A stretch of DNA of 37,763 nt from an uncultured Campylobacter sp. (GCF_937996225.1 NZ_CALKTC010000074.1:1-37763); one strand, 5' to 3'; positions 15,682 through 25,369 are shown, numbered from the stretch's first letter. Numbers and translations: made by a program. The notes: a model not told the origin generated them from the sequence alone.

Positions 15682-17813
15682 AGAAAGTATCTCTTTCGCT
15701 CGTAGTCGCATTAAATATGCTAACTTCGCTTTATGCGGAAAATAACGCCACTGCGAGCACCCCGGAGGACTTAGGCACCATAGAAGTGCAAGATACCCAA
15801 AAGCTCCGTCGCGACGACAGAGATTATGAGGCTAGAAAGCTCGTTAAAAGTACCACCAGGCTCGATCTTACGGCGAGAGAAACGCCCCAGTCTCTTACCG
15901 TGGTGACCGAAGCCAAGCTAAAAGATATGGGGATAACCGATTATCAGGTGCTGATGCGAAATATAGCGGGCATTACGAGCGGGCGTATGGATGAGAGGCT
16001 CTATCCTACGGCGCGCGGATTTAGCATAGATTATTATTTGCTTGATTCGATGCCTAGCTTCGGAGGTTTTAGCCTCGGGGCGAACGATTTAAATTTACTG
16101 CCATATGAGCGCGTCGAGGTCGTAAAGGGCGCGAACGGATTATTAGCAGGCGCAGGAAATCCTGCCGCGAGTTTAAATTTTATCCGTAAGCACGCAGATT
16201 CCACCATCCCAAAAGGTTATATAAGTCTAAACGGCGGCTCATACGACAAATACGGGCTTAAAACCGATGTGCAAAGCCCGCTCAATCAAAGCGGTTCGGT
16301 GCGCGGACGCCTAGCGTTTATGCATGAACGATCGCACTCTTATATGGACTATTACAATCGTCGCAATACTGCCGTTTATGGCGTATTAGATATCGATGTA
16401 ACGGACGATTCAAGGCTGAGCTTTGGCTCATTTTATCAGACGCTACGCCGACATGGCACGCGCTGGGGCGGAATGCCCGCGTTTAACTCGGACGGCACGC
16501 GCACGCACTTTGGCAAAAACCAAATTTTCTCTCAACCCTGGACGCGATACGACATCTCTACGCTTGATTTTTATGCCGATTTTAAACAATATTTCTCAAA
16601 CGAGGCGAGTTTAAGCTTGAGTTATTCGTTTCGTCGCGCTCATACCGATTCAAATTTGCTCTATTATGGCGGCAGGGTAGGCCCTGGCGGCATCGGAAAC
16701 GTCGCCGATCTTAGCGTTTATGCTAACAAGCGCGAAGAGAATATCCACAATATCGATGCCTATGTGAATATCCCTTATGAATTTTTCGAACAAGATCATG
16801 AATTTGTATTTGGTGTGATGTATAATCTTTACAAAAAAGGATCTGATAACGTAAGTAGCTACTGGAATAGTCGAAACACTCCGGCAGGCCTTGCTTATGC
16901 CGCGCGCACTAGAATAAATTTTAACGACCTTCATATTGAAGATCCACGCTTACCGTATGTAGATCAAAATAATGCCGATCGAACTATTCAAAAAGCAATT
17001 TATGCCGCGAATAAACTCTCAATCACCGAGGATTTAAAGCTCTTATTAGGAACGCGGATGAGTTACTATAAATATAAAATTACAGGTGGAGCAGATAATA
17101 GAAATTTTACCCGCGAAATTACTCCATATGCAGGGATCACCTATGATTTAGACGATCATCATACCCTTTATGCAAGTTATACGAGTATTTTTAAACCTCA
17201 AACCTACAAGGACAAAAACAATAAATATCTTGATCCCATCCAAGGCAAGGACTACGAAGCGGGCATCAAAGGCGAGTATTTTGACGGCGATCTGCAAGCA
17301 AGCCTGGGCGTTTTTAAGATCATCCAAGATAAGCTCGGCATCCGCACCGACGAGTATATCACGGGCACAAATTCTTACGCTTACAGGCAGGGTCGCGGAG
17401 TAACCAGCAGGGGCTTTGAAGCGGACGTAAACGGTAAAATCACCGATGCACTAAGCCTAAGCATGGGGCTAGCGCACTACAAAGCCAAAGATGCTGACGG
17501 CAATATCTACGCCAGCGACTCCTCCCGCACCAGCGCAAATCTTTTTGCAAAATATGAGATCGGCACATTTAAAATCGGCGCAGGCGCGATGTATCGCTCA
17601 AAGATTTATTCCGACTCGCCATACGGCAGGATCGAGCAGAAAGCTTACACGATTGCAAACGTAATGCTAGGCTACAAAGCGAGTAAAAACCTAGATGTGC
17701 AGCTAAACGTCGATAACATAACCGATAAGCGCTATTTTGAGGGTATCGGTTCTAATCGAATGATCTACGGCGATCCGCGCACCTTCAATCTAAGCCTTAC
17801 GTATAACTTTTGA
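15678..17813 (+). CDS. TonB-dependent ferric-siderophore receptor (FhuE/FpvA-like)
   Basis: The 711-aa product is an outer-membrane gated barrel for an iron-siderophore complex. It has a signal peptide (MKKVSLSLVVALNMLTSLYA), a probable TonB box around DLGTIEVQD (residues 31-39), a plug domain (about 65-172) with ARETPQSLTVVTEAKLKDMG and ERVEVVKGANGLLAGAGNPA, and a 22-strand barrel ending in the usual aromatic C-terminus (NLSLTYNF). WGGMPAFNSDGTRTHF around residue 265 resembles the hydroxamate/pyoverdine receptor group. It has no N-terminal STN signalling domain, so no sigma/anti-sigma surface signalling is expected. It is translationally coupled to the PepSY gene. The precise siderophore is unknown. 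Confidence 0.92.
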   Translation: MKKVSLSLVVALNMLTSLYAENNATASTPEDLGTIEVQDTQKLRRDDRDYEARKLVKSTTRLDLTARETPQSLTVVTEAKLKDMGITDYQVLMRNIAGITSGRMDERLYPTARGFSIDYYLLDSMPSFGGFSLGANDLNLLPYERVEVVKGANGLLAGAGNPAASLNFIRKHADSTIPKGYISLNGGSYDKYGLKTDVQSPLNQSGSVRGRLAFMHERSHSYMDYYNRRNTAVYGVLDIDVTDDSRLSFGSFYQTLRRHGTRWGGMPAFNSDGTRTHFGKNQIFSQPWTRYDISTLDFYADFKQYFSNEASLSLSYSFRRAHTDSNLLYYGGRVGPGGIGNVADLSVYANKREENIHNIDAYVNIPYEFFEQDHEFVFGVMYNLYKKGSDNVSSYWNSRNTPAGLAYAARTRINFNDLHIEDPRLPYVDQNNADRTIQKAIYAANKLSITEDLKLLLGTRMSYYKYKITGGADNRNFTREITPYAGITYDLDDHHTLYASYTSIFKPQTYKDKNNKYLDPIQGKDYEAGIKGEYFDGDLQASLGVFKIIQDKLGIRTDEYITGTNSYAYRQGRGVTSRGFEADVNGKITDALSLSMGLAHYKAKDADGNIYASDSSRTSANLFAKYEIGTFKIGAGAMYRSKIYSDSPYGRIEQKAYTIANVMLGYKASKNLDVQLNVDNITDKRYFEGIGSNRMIYGDPRTFNLSLTYNF

Positions 17814-17821
17814 CCCAAATA

Positions 17822-17882
17822 GTCGCGGCGGAATTTGTCTAGTGCTTAGCTCTAATAGAATTCCATCGCGACGCCATAGATA
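17822..17882. terminator. Long imperfect inverted repeat after the receptor gene
   Basis: The arms 17822-17835 (GTCGCGGCGGAATT) and 17869-17882 (AATTCCATCGCGAC) pair at 12 of 14 positions around a 33-nt loop, 8 nt after the stop codon. There is no T tract, so it is not a textbook intrinsic terminator. It may stabilise the 3' end of the operon mRNA. Confidence 0.4.
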
Positions 17883-18035
17883 AATGGCAAATTAAGCCTA
17901 AATTTCGTAAAATCACCGCTAAGACGCGAGGTCGCGTAATACGTTAAAAGGCAAACCATGCAAAACTCAACCGCGTAAATTCCGCTAAATTTAAATCGAG
18001 TCAACCAATCAAATTTAAATTTAACGGAGAAAACC

Positions 18036-20489
18036 ATGAAAAGACGAGACTTTCTAAAACTAGGCGCGCTAGCTGCGGCTTCGGCGCAAGCAAAACGATT
18101 TGACGCGGCGGCGCAGGCGATATTTGACGAGCAGATGGGGCTTTGCGCGAATAAATTCGGCGCGTTTTACGTGCAAACCATCGGCGGCAGGGTCGTTGGT
18201 ACCGAGCCATTTGAGGGAGATGCTATGCCAACAGTGCTAAACAACGCCCTAAGCGATCATATCCAAAACGAAACGCGCGTGAAATACCCCTACGTGCGCA
18301 AAAGCTTCCTAGCCGATCCCTCAAATCCAAAGCCGCAGCTTCGCGGCAAAGAGCCCTTCGTGCGGGTTAGTTGGGATGAGGCGATAAAGCTAAGCGCTAA
18401 AATTTTAAAAGAAAACTTCGACAAATACGGCTCGGAGGCCATTTACGGGCAGCTTTATCAGTGGGGCAGTCTAGGCAAGGTCGGTCACTCACAGCGCACT
18501 GCAAAGCGCATGCTAAACGCGCTAGGAGGCTACGTGAGCGAGCTTGGCGGCTACTCATACGGCGCGGCGACGGCGTTTTTGCCTCACGTGACGGGCTCTA
18601 TCGATCCGACGCACGCTCCGACGCGCTGGGAGGGCGTGATAAAGGAGGCTAAAACGATCGTGTTTTGGGGCACGAATCCGGTCGTTTCAAACAAGATCGC
18701 TATCGGCGTTCCGATGCACAACTCCTACGCCTACTACGAGATTATGAAGGATAAATTTAAAAAAGGCGAGATGAAAATTTACAGCGTCGACGTCTACCGC
18801 AACGAAACGGCGGAGTATTTCGGCGCGGAGTATCTAGCCGTGCGCCCTTGCACCGATACGGCGATGCTGATCGGGCTTTGCGATTATCTTTACGAAAACG
18901 GACTTTACGACAAGGAATTTATCGAGCGTTATACGGTCGGATTCGATAAATTTAAGGATTATTTCACGGGTGCAAAAGACGGCGTGAAAAAGGATCTAAA
19001 ATGGGCGAGTAAAATTTGCGGCGTAAGCGAAAAAGAGCTAAAAAATCTAGCGGATACCCTGGCTAAAAAAGACACGCTCATCGTCACGGGCTACTCTATC
19101 CAGCGCCAGCACCACGGCGAGATGGCGTACTGGGCGCTGATCACGCTAGCGGCGATGCTGGGTGACATCGGCAAGACGGGGCGCGGCTATGTGATGAACG
19201 ATCAGATGCATAAAAACGCCGACATTAGCTTCGTCGCGCCAAAGCTTCAGGCTTTTAACCCGGCGGTAAACGAAAAATACATCGCCCCGCAAGGTAAGCT
19301 AGCCAAAGCCAAATACCACGAGATACCAAACAGCAGGCTCATAGATGCGATCATGGAGCCCGGCAAGCAAATCGAGCGCAACGGCAAAAAATACGTCATG
19401 CCACACATCCGCGTGATGTTTAATGCCAACGGCTCGACCTTCACCCGCCATCCCGATACCAACCGCGCGATCGCGGCGATGAAAAAGATAGAAGCGATCA
19501 TCACCACGGAGCCCTTTTGGACGAGTACGGCAAGACTCAGCGACATCGTGCTGCCGTCGGCTCTTGAGTGCGAGCGCACGGACATAGAGTTTGCAAACTC
19601 CACTAGCGAGTACCTTTTTGCGATTAAGCCGCTAGTAAAGCCCGCAGGCGAGAGCAAGAGCGACTTTGAGATCGCGCGGCTCATCTGCGCACAGTGGGGC
19701 GAGGAGTACGAGCAGGCCTTTAGCGAGGGTAAAACGGAGCTTGAGTGGGTGAAGGAAATCTACGCCGATGCAGTTCAAAAGGCTGAAGGCATGGGCATAG
19801 CGATGCCTAAATTTGAGGAGTTTTGGCAAAAGGGCTACATTAAATTTGATCAAGTAGACGAGAAAAAGCGGTACTTCACAAACTATGCGGACTTCCGCGC
19901 CGATCCCGAGAAAAACGCTCTAAAAACGCCGTCGGGCAAGATCGAACTCTACTCCGAAGCGGTCGAAAAGCTAGGATATGCCGACTGTCCGCCGCACGCG
20001 ACGTGGATGGAGCCGTTTGAGTGGCTGGGCGGCGACGTGAGCAAGTATCCTATCGCTATCAGCGGCGCGCACTCTAAATTTAGGCTCCACTCGCAGCTAA
20101 ACAACTCGCTCATCCGCAACTACGCCGAGATCGCGGGCCGCGAACCCGCGCTCATCAGCCCCACCACGGCAAAAGCGCGCGGCATAAAAACGGGCGACGT
20201 GGTGAGGATATACAACGACCGAGGCGAGATCCTCTGCGGCGCGCTGGTAAGCGATACGGCGCAAGATAACGTCGTGATCGTAAGCGAAGGCGCGTGGTAC
20301 GACCCCGCCGTCTGGGGCGAAAAAAGTCTTTGCAAACACGGCAACATAAACGTGCTAACCAAAGACGTGCCTAGCTCGCAGCTCTCGCAAAGCAACACCG
20401 CGCACACGAGCATGGCGCAGATCGAGAAATTTAAAGGCGAACTGCCGAGCGTAACGGCGTTTGATAGGCCTGCGACGATAGAGGCTTAG
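18036..20489 (+). CDS. Tat-exported molybdopterin TMAO/S-oxide reductase (TorA/DorA/BisC family)
   Basis: The 817-aa product is a periplasmic Mo-bisMGD enzyme of the DMSO reductase family. It begins with a twin-arginine signal (MKRRDFLKLGALAAASAQA). There is no [4Fe-4S] Cys cluster at the N-terminus, as in TorA and DorA. Ser145 in QWGSLGKVGHSQR is the likely Mo ligand, in the place of the Ser in YGWKSxGRxH. FWGTNPVVSNKIA, VTGYSIQRQHHGEMAYWAL and the C-terminal HSKFRLHSQLNNSLIRNYAEIAGREP belong to the family's cofactor-binding segments. Such enzymes respire on TMAO, DMSO, biotin or methionine sulfoxide; the substrate is not decided. No cytochrome c donor or TorD chaperone lies next to it. Confidence 0.92.
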   Translation: MKRRDFLKLGALAAASAQAKRFDAAAQAIFDEQMGLCANKFGAFYVQTIGGRVVGTEPFEGDAMPTVLNNALSDHIQNETRVKYPYVRKSFLADPSNPKPQLRGKEPFVRVSWDEAIKLSAKILKENFDKYGSEAIYGQLYQWGSLGKVGHSQRTAKRMLNALGGYVSELGGYSYGAATAFLPHVTGSIDPTHAPTRWEGVIKEAKTIVFWGTNPVVSNKIAIGVPMHNSYAYYEIMKDKFKKGEMKIYSVDVYRNETAEYFGAEYLAVRPCTDTAMLIGLCDYLYENGLYDKEFIERYTVGFDKFKDYFTGAKDGVKKDLKWASKICGVSEKELKNLADTLAKKDTLIVTGYSIQRQHHGEMAYWALITLAAMLGDIGKTGRGYVMNDQMHKNADISFVAPKLQAFNPAVNEKYIAPQGKLAKAKYHEIPNSRLIDAIMEPGKQIERNGKKYVMPHIRVMFNANGSTFTRHPDTNRAIAAMKKIEAIITTEPFWTSTARLSDIVLPSALECERTDIEFANSTSEYLFAIKPLVKPAGESKSDFEIARLICAQWGEEYEQAFSEGKTELEWVKEIYADAVQKAEGMGIAMPKFEEFWQKGYIKFDQVDEKKRYFTNYADFRADPEKNALKTPSGKIELYSEAVEKLGYADCPPHATWMEPFEWLGGDVSKYPIAISGAHSKFRLHSQLNNSLIRNYAEIAGREPALISPTTAKARGIKTGDVVRIYNDRGEILCGALVSDTAQDNVVIVSEGAWYDPAVWGEKSLCKHGNINVLTKDVPSSQLSQSNTAHTSMAQIEKFKGELPSVTAFDRPATIEA

Positions 20490-20517
20490 CGCGCTTTCTA
20501 GCTCTTGTGCCAAAGCC

Positions 20518-21579
20518 CTACCAGCCGTTTATCGCAAACAAAATCGCTAAGTTTTTCTGCGCCAAGAGCTCGTCCGAGAGGCGGTCATATTCGCCCCCAA
20601 GCCCCATTTCTTGCGCCATAGACGGCGGCTCATCGTCCCAAGAGCCCATCGCACCGAATACATCGGCGATCCCCGCCGCGGCAAACGCCCTCAAACTCGG
20701 CTGCGGCAGCGCTGCAAACGAAACGGCGTAATACTCGCCCACGGGGACTTCGCCCCGCAGCGTCTTAAGCGCATTATCAAACGTCTGCGCAAAGTTTTCG
20801 CAGTCTATCTTGCTCGCAAAATCCCTGATCTGCACTAAAACATTCCCAAATTCTACGCTGTTATCGCGCGCGTTTAGCGCATCCCGCGGCATCCCGCGCC
20901 AAAGGCGCTCGACGTATTTCACGCGCCAAGCCTTTTTGTCGCGATCGTATTTCCAATCAGGCGTAAAAACGCCGTCAAAGTCCTCGAAGCAGCAAACGAT
21001 GCCGTTTACGTTCATACCCGAAAAACCCAAAAGCGCTCTATCTTTTGCGAAAGTTGGAATACTAAGCCCCGCGTCCTTCAGACCGAGCTTTAGGCACTGC
21101 TCTATCCAACACCGCCGTGCGGAGATTGGCTCGTCCTCTCGCCCTTTTTGCGCGAGCCGTCCGGTGAAAAACTCGCGCGCTTTTTGCAAAAGTGGCGAGC
21201 CCGTGCTTTCGTCGGCGCCTTTTTTACTAGCCGCTTTTTCATTTGCCGCTTCTTTGCTGTTCGTGCGCTTTTGCTCCGCTGCACCGCCGCTCTCGGCAGT
21301 TTTGTCCGTCGCACTGCTCTGCACTGCGCCGTACGCATCTTTTTGCTACGCAGCTTTACTTGCGTCGTTTACGCCGTCCTGCACTACGCGGTTCGCGCCC
21401 TCTGCGGTGCGGAAATGCTCCTTTACAAATTCAAAATTTAAATATTTTATATATTTTTGATCTTGCGGCAACGGCTTAGGATTGCCGCGCAGAGCTTATT
21501 TCAGCGCGACGCACAGCGCGCACGAGAAATATAATTCGCCATTTATAGATATCTTTAAATTTAGATCGCTCCCGTTCAT
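20518..21579 (-). pseudogene. Hypothetical gene broken by two in-frame stops
   Basis: Reading one frame from the ATG at 21577-21579 gives MNGSDLNLKISINGELYF and onward to a TAA at 21496-21498. The same frame then continues with ALRGNPKPLPQDQKYIKYL and EFVKEHFRTAEGANRVV up to a TAG at 21346-21348, and on into a 268-codon open frame (20518-21324). All segments read like protein and need no frame change, so two nonsense codons in one gene is the simplest explanation. I do not recognise the family. The open part has a Glu/Ala/Lys-rich linker (about 45 residues), then a globular domain with FSGMNVNGIVCCFEDFDGV and RLWRGMPRDALNARDNSVEF. The GTG at 21324 has no ribosome site. The 3' portion could still be expressed from an internal start. 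It converges with the TMAO reductase gene (28-bp gap). Confidence 0.6.
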
Positions 21580-22228
21580 GCGCCAAATTTCACGCACGGC
21601 GCAGAAATCTAGCTACGATAAAATTAGGCGCCGCGAGCGCGAAATTTTAAAAGTAGCCGCCATATCGAAAGAAAATGTCGCTATAAATTTAAAGCAACTC
21701 GCGCACGGGCACGGATAAAATTTCAAAAGCCGAAATTTGCGAGCGAGGCGATGCGGGTTAAATTTGCGCGCACTTTAAAAACGACAAACCGCTTTAAAGA
21801 AATTTCAACCGCGCTCGCGCTATGAAATTTTAAAAGTAAGTTGCCATACCGAGCTACCGCAAAATTTAAAGCGAATTAGCCGCAGGGTTCCGCATGATTA
21901 GACCAAAAAATTGCGCCGCAAAATTTTAAATGTAGTTTACTACATCCAGGCTTCCGCTAAATTTAGCAGGGCGGCTGCGCTGCGAAATCGAGGGTCACGC
22001 CTATCCCAAGTAAGCTTGCGCGTGAAATTTTAAAGACAAGTCGTCACGCCTACGCTGCCACCAAATTTAAAATGAACTGATCGCACCGCAAAATTTTAAA
22101 AGCGAGCCGTTGCGCCCAAACTAGCTAAATTTAAAATGAAGCAATCGCTTCGTCTATGCTACGAAAGCCGCCCGTCCGCAAGCTGCGCTCGCCAAACCGC
22201 CGATCGCAAGCCATACGCCGCAAGCGCC
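21580..22228. repeat. Gene-free spacer with a degenerate AAATTTTAAA repeat series
   Basis: The core word AAATTTTAAA occurs at 21642, 21825, 21921, 22025 and 22091. Most copies are preceded by GCG/GCA and followed by a partner word AAATTTAAA about 35-45 bp later, with GC-rich sequence like GTCACGCCTACGCTGCCACC in between. Spacing between cores ranges from 66 to 183 bp, so the units are heavily decayed. I find no supported gene. Confidence 0.6.
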
Positions 22229-23509
22229 CTACGCTACGACGTTTGGAAACTCATAGACCACGCGGCCGCTTTTGATCGTGCAAACCGCAGCGCCCGTAAG
22301 CTGCTTGCCGAAAAGCGGAGAGTTGCGCGATTTAGACTTATTTAGCGCCTCGTCGTAAACATAGGAAATCTGCGGATCGATTATCGCGACGTCGGCCAAA
22401 AAGCCCTCTTTGATCTCGCCCTTGTCCTTTAAATTTAGAATTTTAGCCGGGTTAAACGAGCAGAGGCGCACCATGTCTTCAAGGCCGATAACGCCCTGCT
22501 CTACAAGCCGCAGCGTAAGCGGCACGAGGGTTTGAAGCCCTAAAATTCCAAACGGCGCGTGGTCAAATTCGACGAATTTATCGTCGGTGTTGTGCGGCGC
22601 GTGATCGGTCACGATGGCGTCGATCAGACCGCTTTTAAGCGCCTCTCTGATCGCCTGCACGTCGCTTTGGGTGCGAAGCGGCGGCGACATTTTAAAATTC
22701 GTATCGTATCCCATCAGCTCGCGCTCGTCGAAGGTGAAGTGATGCGGCGTAGCCTCGCAGGTGACGCGGATACCCTCGCGCTTAGCCTGCTCGATGAGTT
22801 TTAGCGACCACGCCGAGCTTACGTGCGCGATGTGGATGTGGCCGCCCGTCTTTTTGGCAAGCAGCAGATCGCGCGCGATCATAATCTCCTCTTTTTCGCT
22901 CGCCATCCCCTTTAGACCGAGGATCGCGCTTATCTTGCCCTCGTTCATCACGCCGCCGTGGCAAAGCGAGCAATCCTCGCTGTGATTTATCACGAACGAG
23001 CCAAAGTGCGCGGAGTATTCGAGCGCCTGTCGCATCACGGAGCTGTCGGTCACTGGCAGCCCGTCGTCGCTGAAGGCCACGCAGCCGGCCTCGAGCATAT
23101 CGCCCATCTCGACGATCTTTGCGCCCTTGCAGTCCTGCGAGATCGCGCCTATGGGTAGCAGATCGATAAGCCCGCGCCCTTTAGCCTTAGCGATCATCGC
23201 GCGCGTGATGCTTGAGTTGTCGTTTACGGGTCTAGTATTTGCCATCGGAAGGCAGGTCGTCACGCCGCCTGCGACCGCGGTTTCGCTGCCGCTGATGACG
23301 TCGTCTTTGTATTCGAGCCCGGGGTCTCTAAAATGCACGTGCATATCGATGAGCCCGGGCATCACGAGCTTGCCCGCGGCGTCTATGACGCGGTCTGCGG
23401 CGGGACACTCGCGCATGATCTTTGAAATTTTATCGCCTTCGATTAGGACGTTCGCTTCCTCGCTGCCGTTATGATTAACGATCGTGCCGTTTTTTATCAA
23501 AATTTTCAT
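22229..23509 (-). CDS. pyrC: Dihydroorotase
   Basis: The 426-aa product is a class I dihydroorotase that closes carbamoyl-aspartate to dihydroorotate, step three of pyrimidine synthesis. Metal-binding landmarks are His57 and His59 in MPGLIDMHVHFRDPG, Asp148 in FSDDG, His176 in NHSED, HIAHVSS near 225-232, and Asp302 in VTDHAPH. Its length (about 425 aa) fits the B. subtilis/Aquifex type rather than the 345-aa E. coli type. The ATG overlaps the pyrB stop (ATGA) and has AGGAG upstream inside pyrB, so the two genes are translated as a coupled operon. In Aquifex, PyrC and PyrB form a physical complex; the same could apply here. Confidence 0.95.
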   Translation of the reverse strand: MKILIKNGTIVNHNGSEEANVLIEGDKISKIMRECPAADRVIDAAGKLVMPGLIDMHVHFRDPGLEYKDDVISGSETAVAGGVTTCLPMANTRPVNDNSSITRAMIAKAKGRGLIDLLPIGAISQDCKGAKIVEMGDMLEAGCVAFSDDGLPVTDSSVMRQALEYSAHFGSFVINHSEDCSLCHGGVMNEGKISAILGLKGMASEKEEIMIARDLLLAKKTGGHIHIAHVSSAWSLKLIEQAKREGIRVTCEATPHHFTFDERELMGYDTNFKMSPPLRTQSDVQAIREALKSGLIDAIVTDHAPHNTDDKFVEFDHAPFGILGLQTLVPLTLRLVEQGVIGLEDMVRLCSFNPAKILNLKDKGEIKEGFLADVAIIDPQISYVYDEALNKSKSRNSPLFGKQLTGAAVCTIKSGRVVYEFPNVVA

Positions 23510-24435
23510 CGTGCGCTCCTGTTTAAATTTATCGTATGAAGTATCGCCATTCGCATCGCCTCGCCGTTTTCTACCTGATCTAAAACGCAGCTATAGCGCG
23601 GATCGTCGGCTACGTCGGAGTTGATCTCCACGCCGCGGTTGATCGGGCCCGGATGCATTATCATGACGCCCTCTTTCGCCGCTTGCATCCGTCTCGCGGT
23701 AAGTCCGAAAAATTTCGAGTATTCACGCACGCTCGGGAAGCTCGGCTCGCCGTCTTGCCGCTCGAGCTGTATTCTAAGCATGATGATGACGTCGGCGCCC
23801 TCGATCGCCTCCTCTACGCTTTTACATATCGGGCAGCCGAACGCGTCGCAGTCGCGCAGCATCATCGGAGGGCCGAAGAGTCGCACGTTTATACCGAGCT
23901 TTTTCATCGCCCAGATGTCGCTTCTAGCTACGCGCGAGCGAAATATATCGCCGATGATCGCGACGTTTAAATTCTCGATCCTGCCCTTGTGCTCACTGAT
24001 CGTAAAAAGATCCAGCAGCGCCTGGCTCGGGTGCTCGTTCAGTCCGTCGCCCGCATTTACGATCGATGCGTCGCAGTTGGCCGCGACGAATTTCGCCGCG
24101 CCCGAGCAGCTGTGGCGCAGCACGAAGATATCCGTGCGCATCGCCTGCATATTTCTGATGGTGTCGATCAGCGTCTCGCCCTTTTTTGTGCTGCTGTCCG
24201 CAGCGGTGAAATTTACGCTGTCCGCGCCCAGGCGCTTGGCTGCGATCTCAAAGCTCGTGCGGGTGCGGGTGGAGTTTTCAAAAAACGCGTTGATGACCGT
24301 CTTGCCGCGAAGCGAGTCGGATTTTTTGACGTCAGAGCGGTTGAGCGCTTTAAACTCGCGCGCCAGATCGATGAAGTCGTAGATGTCCTCGCGGCTCAGA
24401 TCCTGCGCGCTAAGAAGATGCTTTAGCTTATACAT
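23506..24435 (-). CDS. pyrB: Aspartate carbamoyltransferase catalytic subunit
   Basis: The 309-aa product joins carbamoyl phosphate and aspartate, the committed pyrimidine step. The carbamoyl-phosphate loop is FFENSTRTRTSFEIAAKRLG (STRTRT at 55-60). The 80s-type loop is AADSSTKKGET, followed by HPSQALLDLFTI, MLRIQLERQDGEPSFPS (the aspartate loop region) and MHPGPINRGVEI near the C-terminus. The ATG is preceded by AAAAAGGAGAGGGAAT. No pyrI regulatory subunit gene follows; pyrC does, overlapping by 4 bp. Confidence 0.96.
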   Translation of the reverse strand: MYKLKHLLSAQDLSREDIYDFIDLAREFKALNRSDVKKSDSLRGKTVINAFFENSTRTRTSFEIAAKRLGADSVNFTAADSSTKKGETLIDTIRNMQAMRTDIFVLRHSCSGAAKFVAANCDASIVNAGDGLNEHPSQALLDLFTISEHKGRIENLNVAIIGDIFRSRVARSDIWAMKKLGINVRLFGPPMMLRDCDAFGCPICKSVEEAIEGADVIIMLRIQLERQDGEPSFPSVREYSKFFGLTARRMQAAKEGVMIMHPGPINRGVEINSDVADDPRYSCVLDQVENGEAMRMAILHTINLNRSAR

Positions 24436-24469
24436 TCCCTCTCCTTTTTAAGAGCAAATTTCAGCCGTA

Positions 24470-24475
24470 ATTGTA
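24470..24475 (-). promoter_or_regulatory. -10 candidate for pyrBC
   Basis: TACAAT on the minus strand (TTTATACAATTACGG) about 35 nt before the pyrB ATG. One mismatch to the consensus. Confidence 0.4.
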
Positions 24476-24806
24476 TAAAAAAATCTCTGATAAAATTTTA
24501 AAATTTAAGAGTGGGGCTCAAATTTAGATGCGGAATTTTGCTTGAAATTTCATTTGCGTTTGCATACAAAGCGCGAACGAAATTTTAAAATCTTACCCGC
24601 GGCGGCGAGCGCGAAATTTCAAATGCGATATTTGCGACGTTGCGTAATAAAGGCGCCGAGATCGGACGCGCCGCGTTTTAAATTTAAATCTTACGGCACG
24701 CTAGAGCACTGCAATCAAGCGCAAGCCGTAGCGTTTAAATTTTTAAATTCGGCATATTTATCGAGCGGCGCGGACGATAAATTTCAAGGCCTTCGAGGCG
24801 GTAAAT
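24476..24806. other. Spacer upstream of pyrB without a gene
   Basis: The 330 bp carry the usual AAATTT/AAATTTTAAA words (for example at about 24492 and 24581) and a related pair GCGCGAACGAAATTTTAAAA / GAGCGCGAAATTTCAAA at about 24571-24622. A 112-codon open frame on the plus strand (24542-24880) runs into the end of the opposite gene, has no ribosome site and reads as repeat-derived; I do not call it. Confidence 0.45.
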
Positions 24807-25337
24807 TTAAAGCTTTTTTAAATATTCGATATAATTTTTCGCGCTATTTTCTACGGCTTGCTCGCTTTTATCGTAAGTAAAGCCGTATGAGACGAAATTT
24901 GGTAGCGTAACTGCGCCGACGAAATTAAACGTAGCCTTAAATGGCGCTAGCACCTCATCCACGCTAAAGCCTACGATGCCGTTTTTATCGTAGTTTTCTC
25001 TCGTCGCACCCAAAGAGATCGCAAGCGCGAATTTTTTGCCTTTAAGCTTGCCGCCGCTCTCTGTGCCATAAGCCCAGCCGCGCGTAAAAACATCCTCAAA
25101 CCACTGCTTAAGAAGCGGCGTGCAGTTTGAAAAACGAAACGGAAACTGAAGCACGATTTTATCGTGGCTTTCGAGCAATTTTTGCTCCTTTTCCACATCG
25201 ATTTTAAAATCCGCATAAAGCGCGTAAAGATCATGAAGCTCGAACTTATCGGGATGGGCTAGCACAGCATCCCTCCAGTGGCGGTTTATGAGCGAGTTTG
25301 CGATATTTGGATGAGCTAAAATAATGAGAGTTTTCAT
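24807..25337 (-). CDS. NAD(P)H-dependent flavin oxidoreductase (flavodoxin-fold quinone reductase)
   Basis: The 176-aa product belongs to the NQO1/KefF/MdaB family. Landmarks are the N-terminal LIILAHPNIANSLINRHW with the FMN phosphate loop, DLYALYADFKID, the substrate loop IVLQFPFRFSNCTPLLKQWFEDVFTRGWAYG (residues about 63-92) and a GKLKGKKFALAISLGAT strand. It should carry FMN and reduce quinones or related electrophiles with NAD(P)H in the cytoplasm. No kefC-type potassium channel gene is adjacent, so a KefF role has no support. The ATG follows AAAGGATAGAA, and a TATAAT lies upstream. Confidence 0.9.
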   Translation of the reverse strand: MKTLIILAHPNIANSLINRHWRDAVLAHPDKFELHDLYALYADFKIDVEKEQKLLESHDKIVLQFPFRFSNCTPLLKQWFEDVFTRGWAYGTESGGKLKGKKFALAISLGATRENYDKNGIVGFSVDEVLAPFKATFNFVGAVTLPNFVSYGFTYDKSEQAVENSAKNYIEYLKKL

Positions 25338-25369
25338 TTCTATCCTTTAAATTTGAAATTGCGGGGCGC

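Noticed and set aside
20810..21460. 216-codon plus-strand frame opposite the broken gene
   Set aside because: Composition is Ser/Ala/Cys/Phe-rich as expected for an antisense shadow, with no recognised motif and no ribosome site.
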